From positions 1,434,001-1,498,000 of the forward strand of contig CALYLW010000058.1 of the NCBI GenBank assembly GCA_944989445.1: a stretch of 64,000 nt of DNA, in the 5' to 3' direction. Positions 1 to 11,104 of the stretch are shown piece after piece; the stretch's first letter is position 1; each line of letters starts with the position of its first letter. The position numbers were made by a program, and so were the translations under genes. The notes under the pieces are model-generated. The model was not told the DNA's origin. It did no database searches and was given only the letters and a program-made list of their open reading frames with translations. Source of the DNA: Ampullaceana balthica. Lineage: Eukaryota > Mollusca > Gastropoda > Lymnaeidae.

Positions 1-2829
1 TGGTGGTTTGATGACTTTGTTCACTTTGTGGTTTGATGACTTTGTTCACTTGGTGGTTTGATGACTTTGTTCACTTGGATGTTTGATGACTTTGTTCACT
101 TTGTGGTTTGATATTTTTGTTCACTTGGTAGTTTGATGACTTTGTTCACTTGGTAGTTTGATGACTTTGTTCATTTGGTGGTATGATGACTTTGTTCATT
201 TGGTGGTATGATGACTTTGTTCATTTGGTGGTTTGATGACTTTGTTCATTTGGTGGTTTGATGACTTTGTTCACTTGGTAGTTTGATGACTTTGTTCATT
301 TGGTGGTATGATGACTTTGTTCATTTGGTGGTATGATGACTTTGTTCACTTGGTAGTTTGATGACTTTGTTCATTTGGTGGTATGATGACTTTGTTCATT
401 TGGTGGTATGATGACTTTGTTCATTTGGTGGTTTGATGACTTTGTTCACTTGGATGTTTGATGACTTTGTTCACTTTGTGGTTTGATATTTTTGTTCACT
501 TGGTAGTTTGATGACTTTGTTCACTTGGTAGTTTGATGACTTTGTTCATTTGGTGGTATGATGACTTTGTTCATTTGGTGGTTTGATGACTTTGTTCACT
601 CTATTGTTTGATGACTTTGTTCACTTGGATGTTTGATGACTTTGTTCACTTTGTGGTTTGATATTTTTGTTCACTTTGTAGTTTGATGACTTTGTTCACT
701 AGGTGGTTTGATGACTTTGTTCGATTGGATGTTTGATATTTTTGTTCACTTGGTAGTTTGATAACTTTGTTCACTCTATTGTTTGATGACTTTGTTCACT
801 TGGATGTTTGATGACTTTGTTCACTTTGTGGTTTGATATTTTTGTTCACTTGGTTGTTTGATGACTTTGTTCACTAGGTGGTTTGATGACTTTGTTCGCT
901 TGGATGTTTGATATTTTTGTTCACTTGGTTGTTTGATGACTTTGTTCACTTGGTGGTTTGATGACTTTGTTCACTTGGATGTTTGATATTTTTGTTCACT
1001 TGGTAGTTTGATGACTTTGTTCACTTGGTGGTTTGATGACTTTGTTCACTTGGTGGTTTGATGACTTTGTTCACTTGGTGGTTTGATGACTTTTTTCATT
1101 TGGTGGTTTGATGACTTTGTTCACTTGGTAGTTTGATGACTTTGTTCATTTGGTGGTATGATGACTTTGTTCATTTGGTGGTATGATGACTTTGTTCACT
1201 TGGTAGTTTGATGACTTTGTTCATTTGGTGGTATGATGACTTTGTTCATTTGGTGGTATGATGACTTTGTTCATTTGGTGGTTTGATGACTTTGTTCACT
1301 TGGATGTTTGATGACTTTGTTCACTTTGTGGTTTGATATTTTTGTTCACTTGGTAGTTTGATGACTTTGTTCATTTGGTGGTATGATGACTTTGTTCATT
1401 TGGTGGTTTGATGACTTTGTTCACTCTATTGTTTGATGACTTTGTTCACTTGGATGTTTGATGACTTTGTTCACTTTGTGGTTTGATATTTTTGTTCACT
1501 TGGTAGTTTGATGACTTTGTTCACTAGGTGGTTTGATGACTTTGTTCGCTTGGATGTTTGATATTTTTGTTCACTTGGTAGTTTGATAACTTTGTTCCCT
1601 CTATTGTTTGATGACTTTGTTCACTTGGATGTTTGATGACTTTGTTCACTTTGTGGTTTGATATTTTTGTTCACTTGGTAGTTTGATGACTTTGTTCACT
1701 AGGTGGTTTGATGACTTTGTTCGCTTGGATGTTTGATATTTTTGTTCACTTGGTTGTTTGATGACTTTGTTCACTTGGCAGTTTGATAACTTTGTTCACT
1801 TGGTTGTTTGATGACTTTGTTCATTTGTTGGTTTGATAACTTTGTTCAATTGGTGGTTTGATGACTTTGTTCACTTGGATGTTTGATATTTTTGTTCACT
1901 TGGTAGTTTGATGACTTTGTTCATTTGGTAGTTTGATGACTTTGTTCACTTTGTGGTTTGATATTTTTGTTCACTTGGTAGTTTGTTGACTTTGTTCACT
2001 TGGCAGTTTGATAACTTTGTTCACTTGGTTGTTTGATGACTTTGTTCATTTGTTGGTTTGATAACTTTGTTCAATTGGTGGTTTGATGACTTTGTTCACT
2101 TGGATGTTTGATATTTTTGTTCATTTGGTAGTTTGATGACTTTGTTCACTAGGTGGTTTGATGACTTTGTTCGCTTGGATGTTTGATATTTTTGTTCACT
2201 TGGTTGTTTGATATTTTTGTTCACTTGGTTGTTTGATGACTTTGTTCACTAGGTGGTTTGATGACTTTGTTGGCTTGGATGTTTGATATTTTTGTTCACT
2301 TGGTAGTTTGATGACTTTGTTCACTAGGTGGTTTGATGACTTTGTTCGCTTGGATGTTTGATGACTTTGTTCATTTGGTGGTTTGATAACTTTGTTCAAT
2401 TGGTGGTTTGATGACTTTGTTCACTTGGATGTTTGATATTTTTGTTCACTTGGTAGTTTGATGACTTTGTTCACTTGGTGGTTTGATGACTTTGTTCACT
2501 TGGTGGTTTGATGACTTTGTTCACTTGGTGGTTTGATGACTTTTTTCACTTGGTGGTTTGATGACTTTGTTTACTTGGTGGTTTGATGACTTTGTTCACT
2601 TGGTGGTTTGATGACTTTGTTCATTTGGTGGTTTGATGACTTTGTTCACTTGTTCGTTTAATGACTTTGTTCACTTGGTTGTTTGAAGACTTTGTTCACT
2701 TGGTTTTTTATGACTTTGTTCAATTGGTAGTTTGATGACTTTGTTCCCTAGGTTGCTTGATGACTTTGTTCACTCTGTTGTTTGATGAATTTGTTCACTA
2801 GGTGGTTTGATGACTTTATTCGCTTGGAT
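1..2829. repeat. 25-bp minisatellite array, continues past the left edge
   Basis: The core GTTTGATGACTTTGTTCACT recurs every 25 bp from the first base to about 2,829. Common unit variants are GTATGATGAC, GTTTGATATTTTTG and a CTCTATT ending. The variants recur in fixed order: a GGATG unit, then a TTTGTGG unit, then a GATATTTTTG unit is seen near 70, 450, 625, 800, 1300, 1450 and 1620. This indicates higher-order duplication. The short minus-strand reading frames inside it are by-products of the period. Confidence 0.97.
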
Positions 2830-3300
2830 AAAACACGAAATGACAAGCGAAATTTTTCAACAAATTTGATCGGCCTCCCTGCGCTCGCCCTGTGCTGTGG
2901 AGAGACATCAGCAGACGTGAGCTCCAAGGACGCCATCTGGGATTGTTTGAGTTAAGTCCCCTGTGTAATAACTTTTCAGACTGGCGGTAAAAAAATGTCC
3001 CGGATTGTGTGGATATTTAGCTGGGGTCAGCCGGCGTGCAAAGGTCAGATGTGGTTGGAGGGAATGGACGATGCTGGTCGACATAAAGTTCAGCAACAAA
3101 AGTATTCAGGATGGTGTACAAAGGGGCGCCTCTACTCAACCCAAGGCTTTAATGTCTCCGCGACGGCGTCTGGTGGGACCTCACTAACACAACAGTCACG
3201 ACCTTGGTGGACGTCTGCTTCATCCAGTTCTAGATTCTTGTCTCACTAACGTCATTTCATTTATTCTTTTCTCACTAATATCCATCCGTAGATTATTGCT
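2830..3300. other. Unique spacer, no gene recognised
   Basis: Non-repetitive, moderately GC-rich stretch between two arrays. The short overlapping reading frames on both strands have no recognisable domain and no splice context I can defend. Confidence 0.5.
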
Positions 3301-3470
3301 CCGTTAGACAAGACATACTGCTCTGTTAGACTGGACATACTGCTCTGTTAGACTGGACATACTGCTCTGTTAGTCTGGACATACTGCTCTGTTAGACTGG
3401 ACATATTTCTGCACGTGTTAGACCGGATATATTGCTGTGTTAGACTAGACACATTTCTCGTATAGACACA
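3301..3470. repeat. Short 22-bp tandem repeat
   Basis: About seven copies of a unit containing GACTGGACATACTGCTCTG. The copies become more diverged toward the right end. Confidence 0.85.
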
Positions 3471-3491
3471 CTGCCCTGCTGTCACACCCAT

Positions 3492-5393
3492 GTTCACACC
3501 AGTACTAGGTAATGGGGCAGTGTTGTCAGTGTTGTGTTTGCTCTATCAACACACCAGTAATAGCTAATGGGGCAGTGTTGTGATTGCTCTATCAACACAC
3601 CAGTACTAGCTAATGGGGCAGTGTTGTGATTGCTCTATCAACACACCAGTACTAGGTAATGGGGCAGTGTTGTGATTGCTCTATCAACACACCAGTACTA
3701 GGTAATGGGGCAGTGTTGTGTTTGCTCTATCAACACACCAGTAATAGCTAATGGGGCAGTGTTGTGATTGCTCTATCAACACACCAGTACTAGGTAATGG
3801 GGCAGTGTTGTGATTGCTCTATCAACACACCAGTACTAGGTAATGGGGCAGTGTTGTGATTGCTCTATCAACACACCAGTACTAGCTAATGGGGCAGTGT
3901 TGTGATTGCTCTATCAACACACCAGTACTAGCTAATGGGGCAGTGTTGTGATTGCTCTATCAACACACCAGTACTAGGTAATGGGGCAGTGTTGTGATTG
4001 CTCTATCAACACACCAGTACTAGCTAATGGGGCAGTGTTGTGATTGCTCTATCAACACACCAGTACTAGGTAATGGGGCAGTGTTGTGATTGCTCTATCA
4101 ACACACCAGTACTAGGTAATGGGGCAGTGTTGTGATTGCTCTATCAACACACCAGTACTAGCTAATGGGGCAGTGTTGTGATTGCTCTATCAACACACCA
4201 GTACTAGGTAATGGGGCAGTGTTGTGATTGCTCTATCAACACACCAGTACTAGGTAATGGGGCAGTGTTGTGATTGCTCTATCAACACACCAGTACTAGG
4301 TAATGGGGCAGTGTTGTGATTGCTCTATCAACACACCAGTACTAGGTAATGGGGCAGTGTTGTGATTGCTCTATCAACACACCAGTACTAGGTAATGGGG
4401 CAGTGTTGTGATTGCTCTATCAACACACCAGTACTAGGTAATGGGGCAGTGTTGTGATTGCTCTATCAACACACCAGTACTAGGTAATGGGGCAGTGTTG
4501 TGATTGCTCTATCAACACACCAGTACTAGGTAATGGGGCAGTGTTGTGATTGCTCTATCAACACACCAGTACTAGGTAATGGGGCAGTGTTGTGATTGCT
4601 CTATCGACACACCAGTACTAGGTAATGGGGCAGTGTTGTGATTGCTCTATCAACACACCAGTACTAGGTAATGGGGCAGTGTTGTGATTGCTCTATCAAC
4701 ACACCAGTACTAGGTAATGGGGCAGTGTTGTGATTGCTCTATCAACACACCAGCACTAGCTAATGGGGCAGTGTTGTGATTGCTCTATCAACACACCAGT
4801 ACTAGCTAATGGGGCAGTGTTGTGATTGCTCTATCAACACACCAGTACTAGCTAATGGGGCAGTGTTGTGATTGCTCTATCAACACACCAGTACTAGGTA
4901 ATGGGGCAGTGTTGTGATTGCTCTATCAACACACCAGTACTAGGTAATGGAGCAGTGTTGTGATTGCTCTATCAACACACCAGTACTAGGTAATGGGGCA
5001 GTGTTGTGATTGCTCTATCAACACACCAGTACTAGGTAATGGGGCAGTGTTGTGATTGCTCTATCAACACACCAGTACTAGCTAATGGGGCAGTGTTGTG
5101 ATTGCTCTATCAACACACCAGTACTAGCTAATGGGGCAGTGTTGTGATTGCTCTATCAACACACCAGTACTAGCTAATGGGGCAGTGTTGTGATTGCTCT
5201 ATCAACACACCAGTACTAGGTAATGGGGCAGTGTTGTGATTGCTCTATCAACACACCAGTACTAGCTAATGGGGCAGTGTTGTGATTGCTCTATCAACAC
5301 ACCAGTACTAGGTAATGGGGCAGTGTTGTGATTGCTCTATCAACACACCAGTACTAGGTAATGGAGCAGTGTTGTGATTGCTCTATCAACACA
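3492..5393. repeat. 46-bp satellite array, about 41 copies
   Basis: Near-perfect 46-bp units containing CACACCAGTACTAGGTAATG and GGGGCAGTGTTGTGATTGC. Spacing was checked directly: copies of AACACACCAG lie at 3,548 and 3,594. Almost all variation is one dimorphic base (AGGTAAT versus AGCTAAT). Only a few singletons occur, such as TCGACAC near 4,605 and TGGAGCAG near 4,950 and 5,360. The first unit carries a short internal duplication. Confidence 0.97.
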
Positions 5394-6149
5394 AACAAGT
5401 ACGAGATCAAAGGGCCGCGCTTGAGTTCTGCTTAAAACACACAATTATCTTCTCAATGTATGGCCATTTAAGTGGACGATACTTCACAATGAGAAGATCG
5501 ATACCGTCCCCGTCTCATCAATATTTGCCTACCACTGTACAAAATGAAGTGCTTAGAATCTGTAACGATTTCTCCATCGTTCGTAGTCTACGATCTATCT
5601 TACGTCATGAGGTGGTCTAAATATAGTTGATCAAGCTAATAACCGAGAGGCGATAAAAACACTGAGAGCCTTTCTTAAAGCTTGTCAGGAAAATTGCGCT
5701 ATTTATGAGACCACTGACAAAACATTTATAATTTGGGTTTAGTAAGGAAACATAATCCAACAGTAAGTGAAGGGAAAGTACTGGTAAAAAGAGAAGTGTT
5801 TGTCTACCAGGTGTAGGAATGGCCATGTTGTGGCACGCTTAACCATGGCAACCAGCTAACTGTCCATTTATCAATGGTCAGAGTCAGTGACCTTATGAAA
5901 TAGTTATCTTAATATTAACTGGACACTAGGGAGTGACCGGAAGTACCCCGGCTATCACTGACCAGAGCTTGTGTCGGGGGCAGCGGAAGTAAATGACAAC
6001 AAGCGAGTGTCTTGTACAATCATCTCTGACCAATCAGGTCTTACTGACCACTGGTCACTCGAGAACCATGTGGCTCCTTTTTTAGTGGATAGAACGGCCT
6101 CCCCCCCCTTTTTTTCCACGCAGTTCAGCTATCAATAAATGTATGCTCT
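5394..6149. other. Unique intergenic sequence
   Basis: No tandem structure or recognisable protein. The overlapping reading frames at 5,378-5,620 (plus) and 5,617-5,826 (minus) match no family I know, and I treat them as chance. Confidence 0.5.
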
Positions 6150-6415
6150 GGATGACCAACCTCTTCCTGAGATGACCAATTCTTCCAGTTGGGGGGGGGG
6201 CAATTCTTTCAGTTGGGGGAGGGGGGGCATTCTTTCAGTGCATGACCATTTCTTATTTGTCGGTGACCAATTGTTCCAGTAAATGACCAATTATTATTTT
6301 TGTTTTGGGTGACAAATTCTTTCAGTGAATGACCAATTCTTATTTTTGGGTGACCAATTCTTTCAGTAAATGACCAATTCTTATTTTATGGGTGACCAAT
6401 TCTAATAGATGAAAA
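6150..6415. repeat. Degenerate TGACCAATTCTT repeat with G-runs
   Basis: The phrase TGACCAATTCTT, alternating with TTCAGTAAATGACC or TTATTTTTGGG, recurs about every 25-35 bp. Two runs of seven or more G interrupt it near 6,191 and 6,220. This is a decayed minisatellite. Confidence 0.7.
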
Positions 6416-6562
6416 ACCCTTATTATTGAATGAAAAATAAATTTTAAAAAACAAAAATGACTGAATCGTCCACAGTTAACATATTTCATGTAATCTGTGT
6501 ATCAAAGTGTGATAAAACATTAATTTTAAAAACTTATTAATATAAATAAACACCCACAATTA

Positions 6563-6935
6563 TCTCTGACTAGCTCACTCATTCCGTAACGCTAATGGAC
6601 ATCACTCCACTTTTTAAAAAATTGAAAATATAGACTTAAAAGTCATTATATGGCGTCATTGTTTTAGCTCATATTTTAATTTTGGAAAAGGGAACGATGT
6701 AAAAAGAGGATTTGAGGTTTGTTAATTATAAAATACTTTGTGTACATTTCAGGAATATTTCGTATTTCATAAAAGGATAAGTTACTTGGGCTTTTGACCC
6801 CTATTATAAAATACTTTGTGTACATTTCAGGAAGTTTAATATTACGTATTTATCATACAAGGACAAGTTAGTTGGGCTTTTGAAAAAGGTGGGTGCCGTA
6901 GGTGTAAAAATAGTGGGCGCCGCAGCACAACCTAG
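6563..6935 (+). mobile_element. Non-autonomous Helitron-like element (family B), copy 1
   Basis: The element starts with TC after an A (6,562) and ends in CTAG followed by T (6,932-6,936). Just upstream of the end is GC-rich sequence (GGGCGCCGCAGCACAAC). The TC start, CTRR end and A/T insertion site are the Helitron signature. The interior (AAAATACTTTGTGTACATTT, then GACAAGTTAGTTGGGC) is shared with copy 2 at 32,996-33,405 on the minus strand and in part with 39,010-39,525. A segment of about 75 bp is internally duplicated here. It has no coding capacity. Confidence 0.7.
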
Positions 6936-7045
6936 TAGCAATATATTTGACCAATTTTACATGTTGTAATTCAGACTACAAAGATTGCTTCGCTAAACAA
7001 AGTTTGACCCAGGAGTAAATGCACAATAAAAGACCCTTCAACTCA

Positions 7046-7262
7046 CATTATGAAACTCACTGTGTCCTAACATGCATTATGAGACTCACTGTGTCCTAAG
7101 ACATACATTATGAGACTCACCGTGTCCTAAGACATGCATTATGAGACTCACTGTGTCCTAAGACATGCATTATGAGACTCACTGTGTCCTAAGACATGCA
7201 TTATGAGACTCACTGTGTCCTAAGACATGCATTATGAGACTCACTGTGTCCTAAGACATGCA
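7046..7262. repeat. 31-bp tandem repeat, seven copies
   Basis: Units contain ATTATGAGACTCACTGTG and TCCTAAGACATGC. The period is 31 bp. The first copy is 2 bp shorter. Confidence 0.93.
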
Positions 7263-7884
7263 TTTCTCTCCTGCAGCTCTAAGTCAACACGTGATGGCAT
7301 CATCCCCAGAAACAAGAAATGAGCCAGAAGAAAATTGCACGAAGGTTTGTCCGCTCGTCTGTCCGTTCTTACGTTTACTCATCTGTAAGGACATCGGGAA
7401 TGAATCTGTCAGAAGGCCGGATATTGGATCTGGTGGTCAGGGCTGCCCACAGGTGGTCAGGGCTTATCACATTCCAATAAAAACTGCTCACCATCAGCTC
7501 CAGGGTCGGGGGATATTGGAGACCTGGGACTCGCTCGGCCCATGGGTGACCTGATTGTACAGAGATTAATGGAGAGCTGGGCGCGATCTCAGGGACAAGA
7601 AATGTAATAGCCTGATTGGTACAAGAGATTCTCACCCAAATGGACACTGGAGTCAAGCGTTGAAATAAATGAACATATTTATCGCTCAGAGTTCAATGAC
7701 TTTGATTAATTGAAATTTTAAATAGAAATATCTGAATTTATAACTGATTAACGATTAGATGATTTGACTTATGAAATTTTATCAATAAAATTTGACTTAC
7801 AGGATTAAATGAATAAGGAAATTAATTCATTGTGAGAAATTTTGTAATCATACTGTTTGCAATTTTTAACAATTTTAGCATTTA
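7263..7884. other. Unique sequence, no gene recognised
   Basis: An open frame at 7,258-7,554 begins in the last repeat unit and has no recognisable domain. The right half is AT-rich. Confidence 0.45.
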
Positions 7885-8167
7885 TGTGACATTACTAAAA
7901 CTTTGTGTCAGATTGCTAAAACTTTGTGTCACATTACTAAAACTTAGTGTCACATTACTAAAACTTAGTGTCACATTACTAAAACTTTGTGTCACATTAC
8001 TAAAACTTTGTGTCACATTACTAAAACTTTGTGTCACATTACTAAAACTTTGTGTCACATTACTAAAACTTTGTGTCACATTACTAAAACTTTGTGTCAC
8101 ATTACTAAAACTTTGTGTCACATTACTAAAACTTTGTGTCACATTACTAAAACTTTGCGTCATATTA
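7885..8167. repeat. 21-bp tandem repeat, about 13 copies
   Basis: The unit is ACATTACTAAAACTTTGTGT plus C. Because 21 is a multiple of three, several frames stay open on both strands and give heptapeptide-repeat translations. There is no independent sign of coding. Confidence 0.96.
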
Positions 8168-8635
8168 CATGTACGAACATTTTTTAAATTTTTAATTCAT
8201 AAAGTTGTAATCTTTCAAATCTAAGCATGTAAGTACAGTGTACAATTTGAAGGTAATATTATATCAATGGTATTTTCACAGTTTCACTTCACGTATTTTG
8301 TGGTTTAAACACGTTACTAGTGGTTTGTGGCGTCTGCTTCGTTCCGTGGCCCACAGTCTGAAGGTTTTATGGGGAAGTGTGGGTGTGAGTTATTAAATAC
8401 TTTTTGTTGATAAATTAAAGATAATTTATTTTTTTTAAAGAAGAAAATTTAAAAATGACTAAAATTTTTGTTTTTTAAAACTTTAACAAAATCTTTTTAA
8501 ATTAGATGAAATGCTAATAAAAGTGATTGATAATTTAAATTTCTAAAAATGTATTAGACAAACAATTTATGTTATAAAAATACTATAACATTTTAATAAT
8601 ACGTTTAACGTTTGACCACATCCATTTTTTTGCCC
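8168..8635. other. AT-rich spacer
   Basis: Homopolymeric A and T runs, with no gene, TIR or repeat structure recognised. Confidence 0.5.
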
Positions 8636-10577
8636 ATCACAGCCGTGCTATATACACATACCAGCCGTGCTATATACACATAACAGCCGTGCTATATACA
8701 CATACCAGCCGTGCTATATACACATACCAGCCCTGCTATATACACATAACAGCCGTGCTATATACACATAACAGCCGTGCTATATACACATAACAGCCCT
8801 GCTATATACACATAACAGCCCTGCTATATACACATAACAGCCCTGCTATATACACATAACAGCCCTGCTATATACACATAACAGCCCTGCTATATACACA
8901 TAACAGCCCTGCTATATACACATAACAGCCCTGCTATATACACATAACAGCCGTGCTATATACACATAACAGCCCTGCTATATACACATAACAGCCCTGC
9001 TATATACACATAACAGCCGTGCTATATACACATAACAGCCGTGCTATATACACATAACAGCCGTGCTATATACACATAACAGCCGTGCTATATACACATA
9101 ACAGCCCTGCTATATACACATAACAGCCGTGCTATATACACATAACAGCCCTGCTATATACACATAACAGCCGTGCTATATACACATAACAGCCCTGCTA
9201 TATACACATAACAGACCTGCTATATACACATAACAGCCGTGCTATATACACATAACAGCCGTGCTATATACACATAACAGCCGTGCTATATACACATAAC
9301 AGCCCTGCTATATACACATAACAGCCCTGCTATATACACATAACAGCCCTGCTATATACACATAACAGCCGTGCAATATACACATAACAGCCCTGCTATA
9401 TACACATAACAGCCGTGCTATATACACATAACAGCCCTGCTATATACACATAACAGCCGTGCTATATACACATAACAGCCCTGCTATATACACATAACAG
9501 CCGTGCTATATACACATAACAGCCGTGCTATATACACATAACAGCCCTGCTATATACACATAACAGCCCTGCTATATACACATAACAGCCCTGCTATATA
9601 CACATAACAGCCGTGCTATATACACATAACAGCCGTGCTATATACACATAACAGCCCTGCTATATACACATAACAGCCCTGCTATATACACATAACAGCC
9701 CTGCTATATACACATAACAGCCGTGCTATATACACATAACAGCCCTGCTATATACACATAACAGCCGTGCTATATACACATAACAGCCCTGCTATATACA
9801 CATAACAGCCGTGCTATATACACATAACAGCCCTGCTATATACACATAACAGCCGTGCTATATACACATAACAGCCCTGCAATATACACATAACAGCCGT
9901 GCTATATACACATAACAGCCCTGCTATATACACATAACAGCCCTGCTATATACACATAACAGCCCTGCTATATACACATAACAGCCGTGCTATATACACA
10001 TAACAGCCCTGCTATATACACATAACAGCCCTGCTATATACACATAACAGCCGTGCTATATACACATAACAGCCGTGCTATATACACATAACAGCCCTGC
10101 TATATACACATAACAGCCCTGCTATATACACATAACAGCCCTGCTATATACACATAACAGCCGTGCTATATACACATAACAGCCGTGCTATATACACATA
10201 ACAGCCCTGCTATATACACATAACAGCCCTGCTATATACACATAACAGCCCTGCTATATACACATAACAGCCCTGCTATATACACATAACAGCCCTGCTA
10301 TATACACATAACAGCCCTGCTATATACACATAACAGCCCTGGTATATATACATAACAGCCGTGCTATATACACATAACAGCCCTGCTATATACACATAAC
10401 AGCCGTGCTATATACACATAACAGCCCTGCTATATACACATAACAGCCCTGCTATATACACATAACAGCCGTGCTATATACACATAACAGCCGTGCTATA
10501 TACACATAACAGCCCTGCTATATACACATAACAGCCCTGCTATACACACATCACAGCCCTGCTATACACACATCACA
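8636..10577. repeat. 22-bp satellite array, about 88 copies
   Basis: Units are ACAGCC[C/G]TGCTATATAC plus ACATA, with an almost invariant 22-bp period. Nearly all variation is the one C/G site. Rare markers include TGCAATATA (9,373 and 9,879, 506 bp or 23 units apart), ACAGACCTG near 9,211 and GGTATATATA near 10,340. The last two units carry TATACACACATCACA. Confidence 0.97.
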
Positions 10578-11104
10578 TCCCGGTTTCTTACAATGCACAA
10601 CATTTGCACGGGTGTAGGGAGGAACTTGTAACTACATACATTAGTAAAAAAAAGTAGTAAGTGACCTATGGTGTTTTTGTGACAAAAACAAAGTAAGAGA
10701 CTCATGGTAATGTCGAAAGCTCCGTTTATTATTAGAATTTTCCCTTTCATTGTGCCTGAACCCAACTTTGCTCGAGAAGCTCTTGTGTACCGGACATTTA
10801 AAAAAAACTAACTGCACAATGCAATGATCTGGTCTCTCCAAACATCTGATCCTTATCAAATCAAATCGGTGTCTCCTTAGTGGAGCCTTTTTTATATACA
10901 AACGTCGTTGCCCTGCAAGGGAGGGGGGGATTAGGTTACATTTTTTTGGTTGTTTTTATCTTTGTGGAAGCATCTTCCGCAGGAAACCTTTTTGACGCCA
11001 TCAGCCATCTTTAAATATCATATAGAATTTCAGGATTGTGTTAAAAGTAAAAATTTGTTTTGTAAAAAAACTATTTGCTGTCATTTAATGACGTCTCAGT
11101 TCTA
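10578..11104. other. Unique spacer between two large satellites
   Basis: Short minus-strand frames (10,562-10,901) have no recognisable domain. There is a G-run near 10,921 and a T-run near 10,941. No gene can be supported. Confidence 0.5.

Noticed and set aside
2995..3249. Overlapping frames in the spacer between the first arrays
   Set aside because: Open on both strands, no domains, and too short to support.
7832..8224. Heptapeptide-repeat protein over the 21-bp array
   Set aside because: 21 is divisible by three, so open frames on both strands are expected. The flanks are AT-rich with no gene signals.
3492..10577. CRISPR-like arrays (46-bp, 31-bp and 22-bp direct repeats)
   Set aside because: The repeats are contiguous with no unique spacers and no cas-like genes. 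The genome is clearly eukaryotic.
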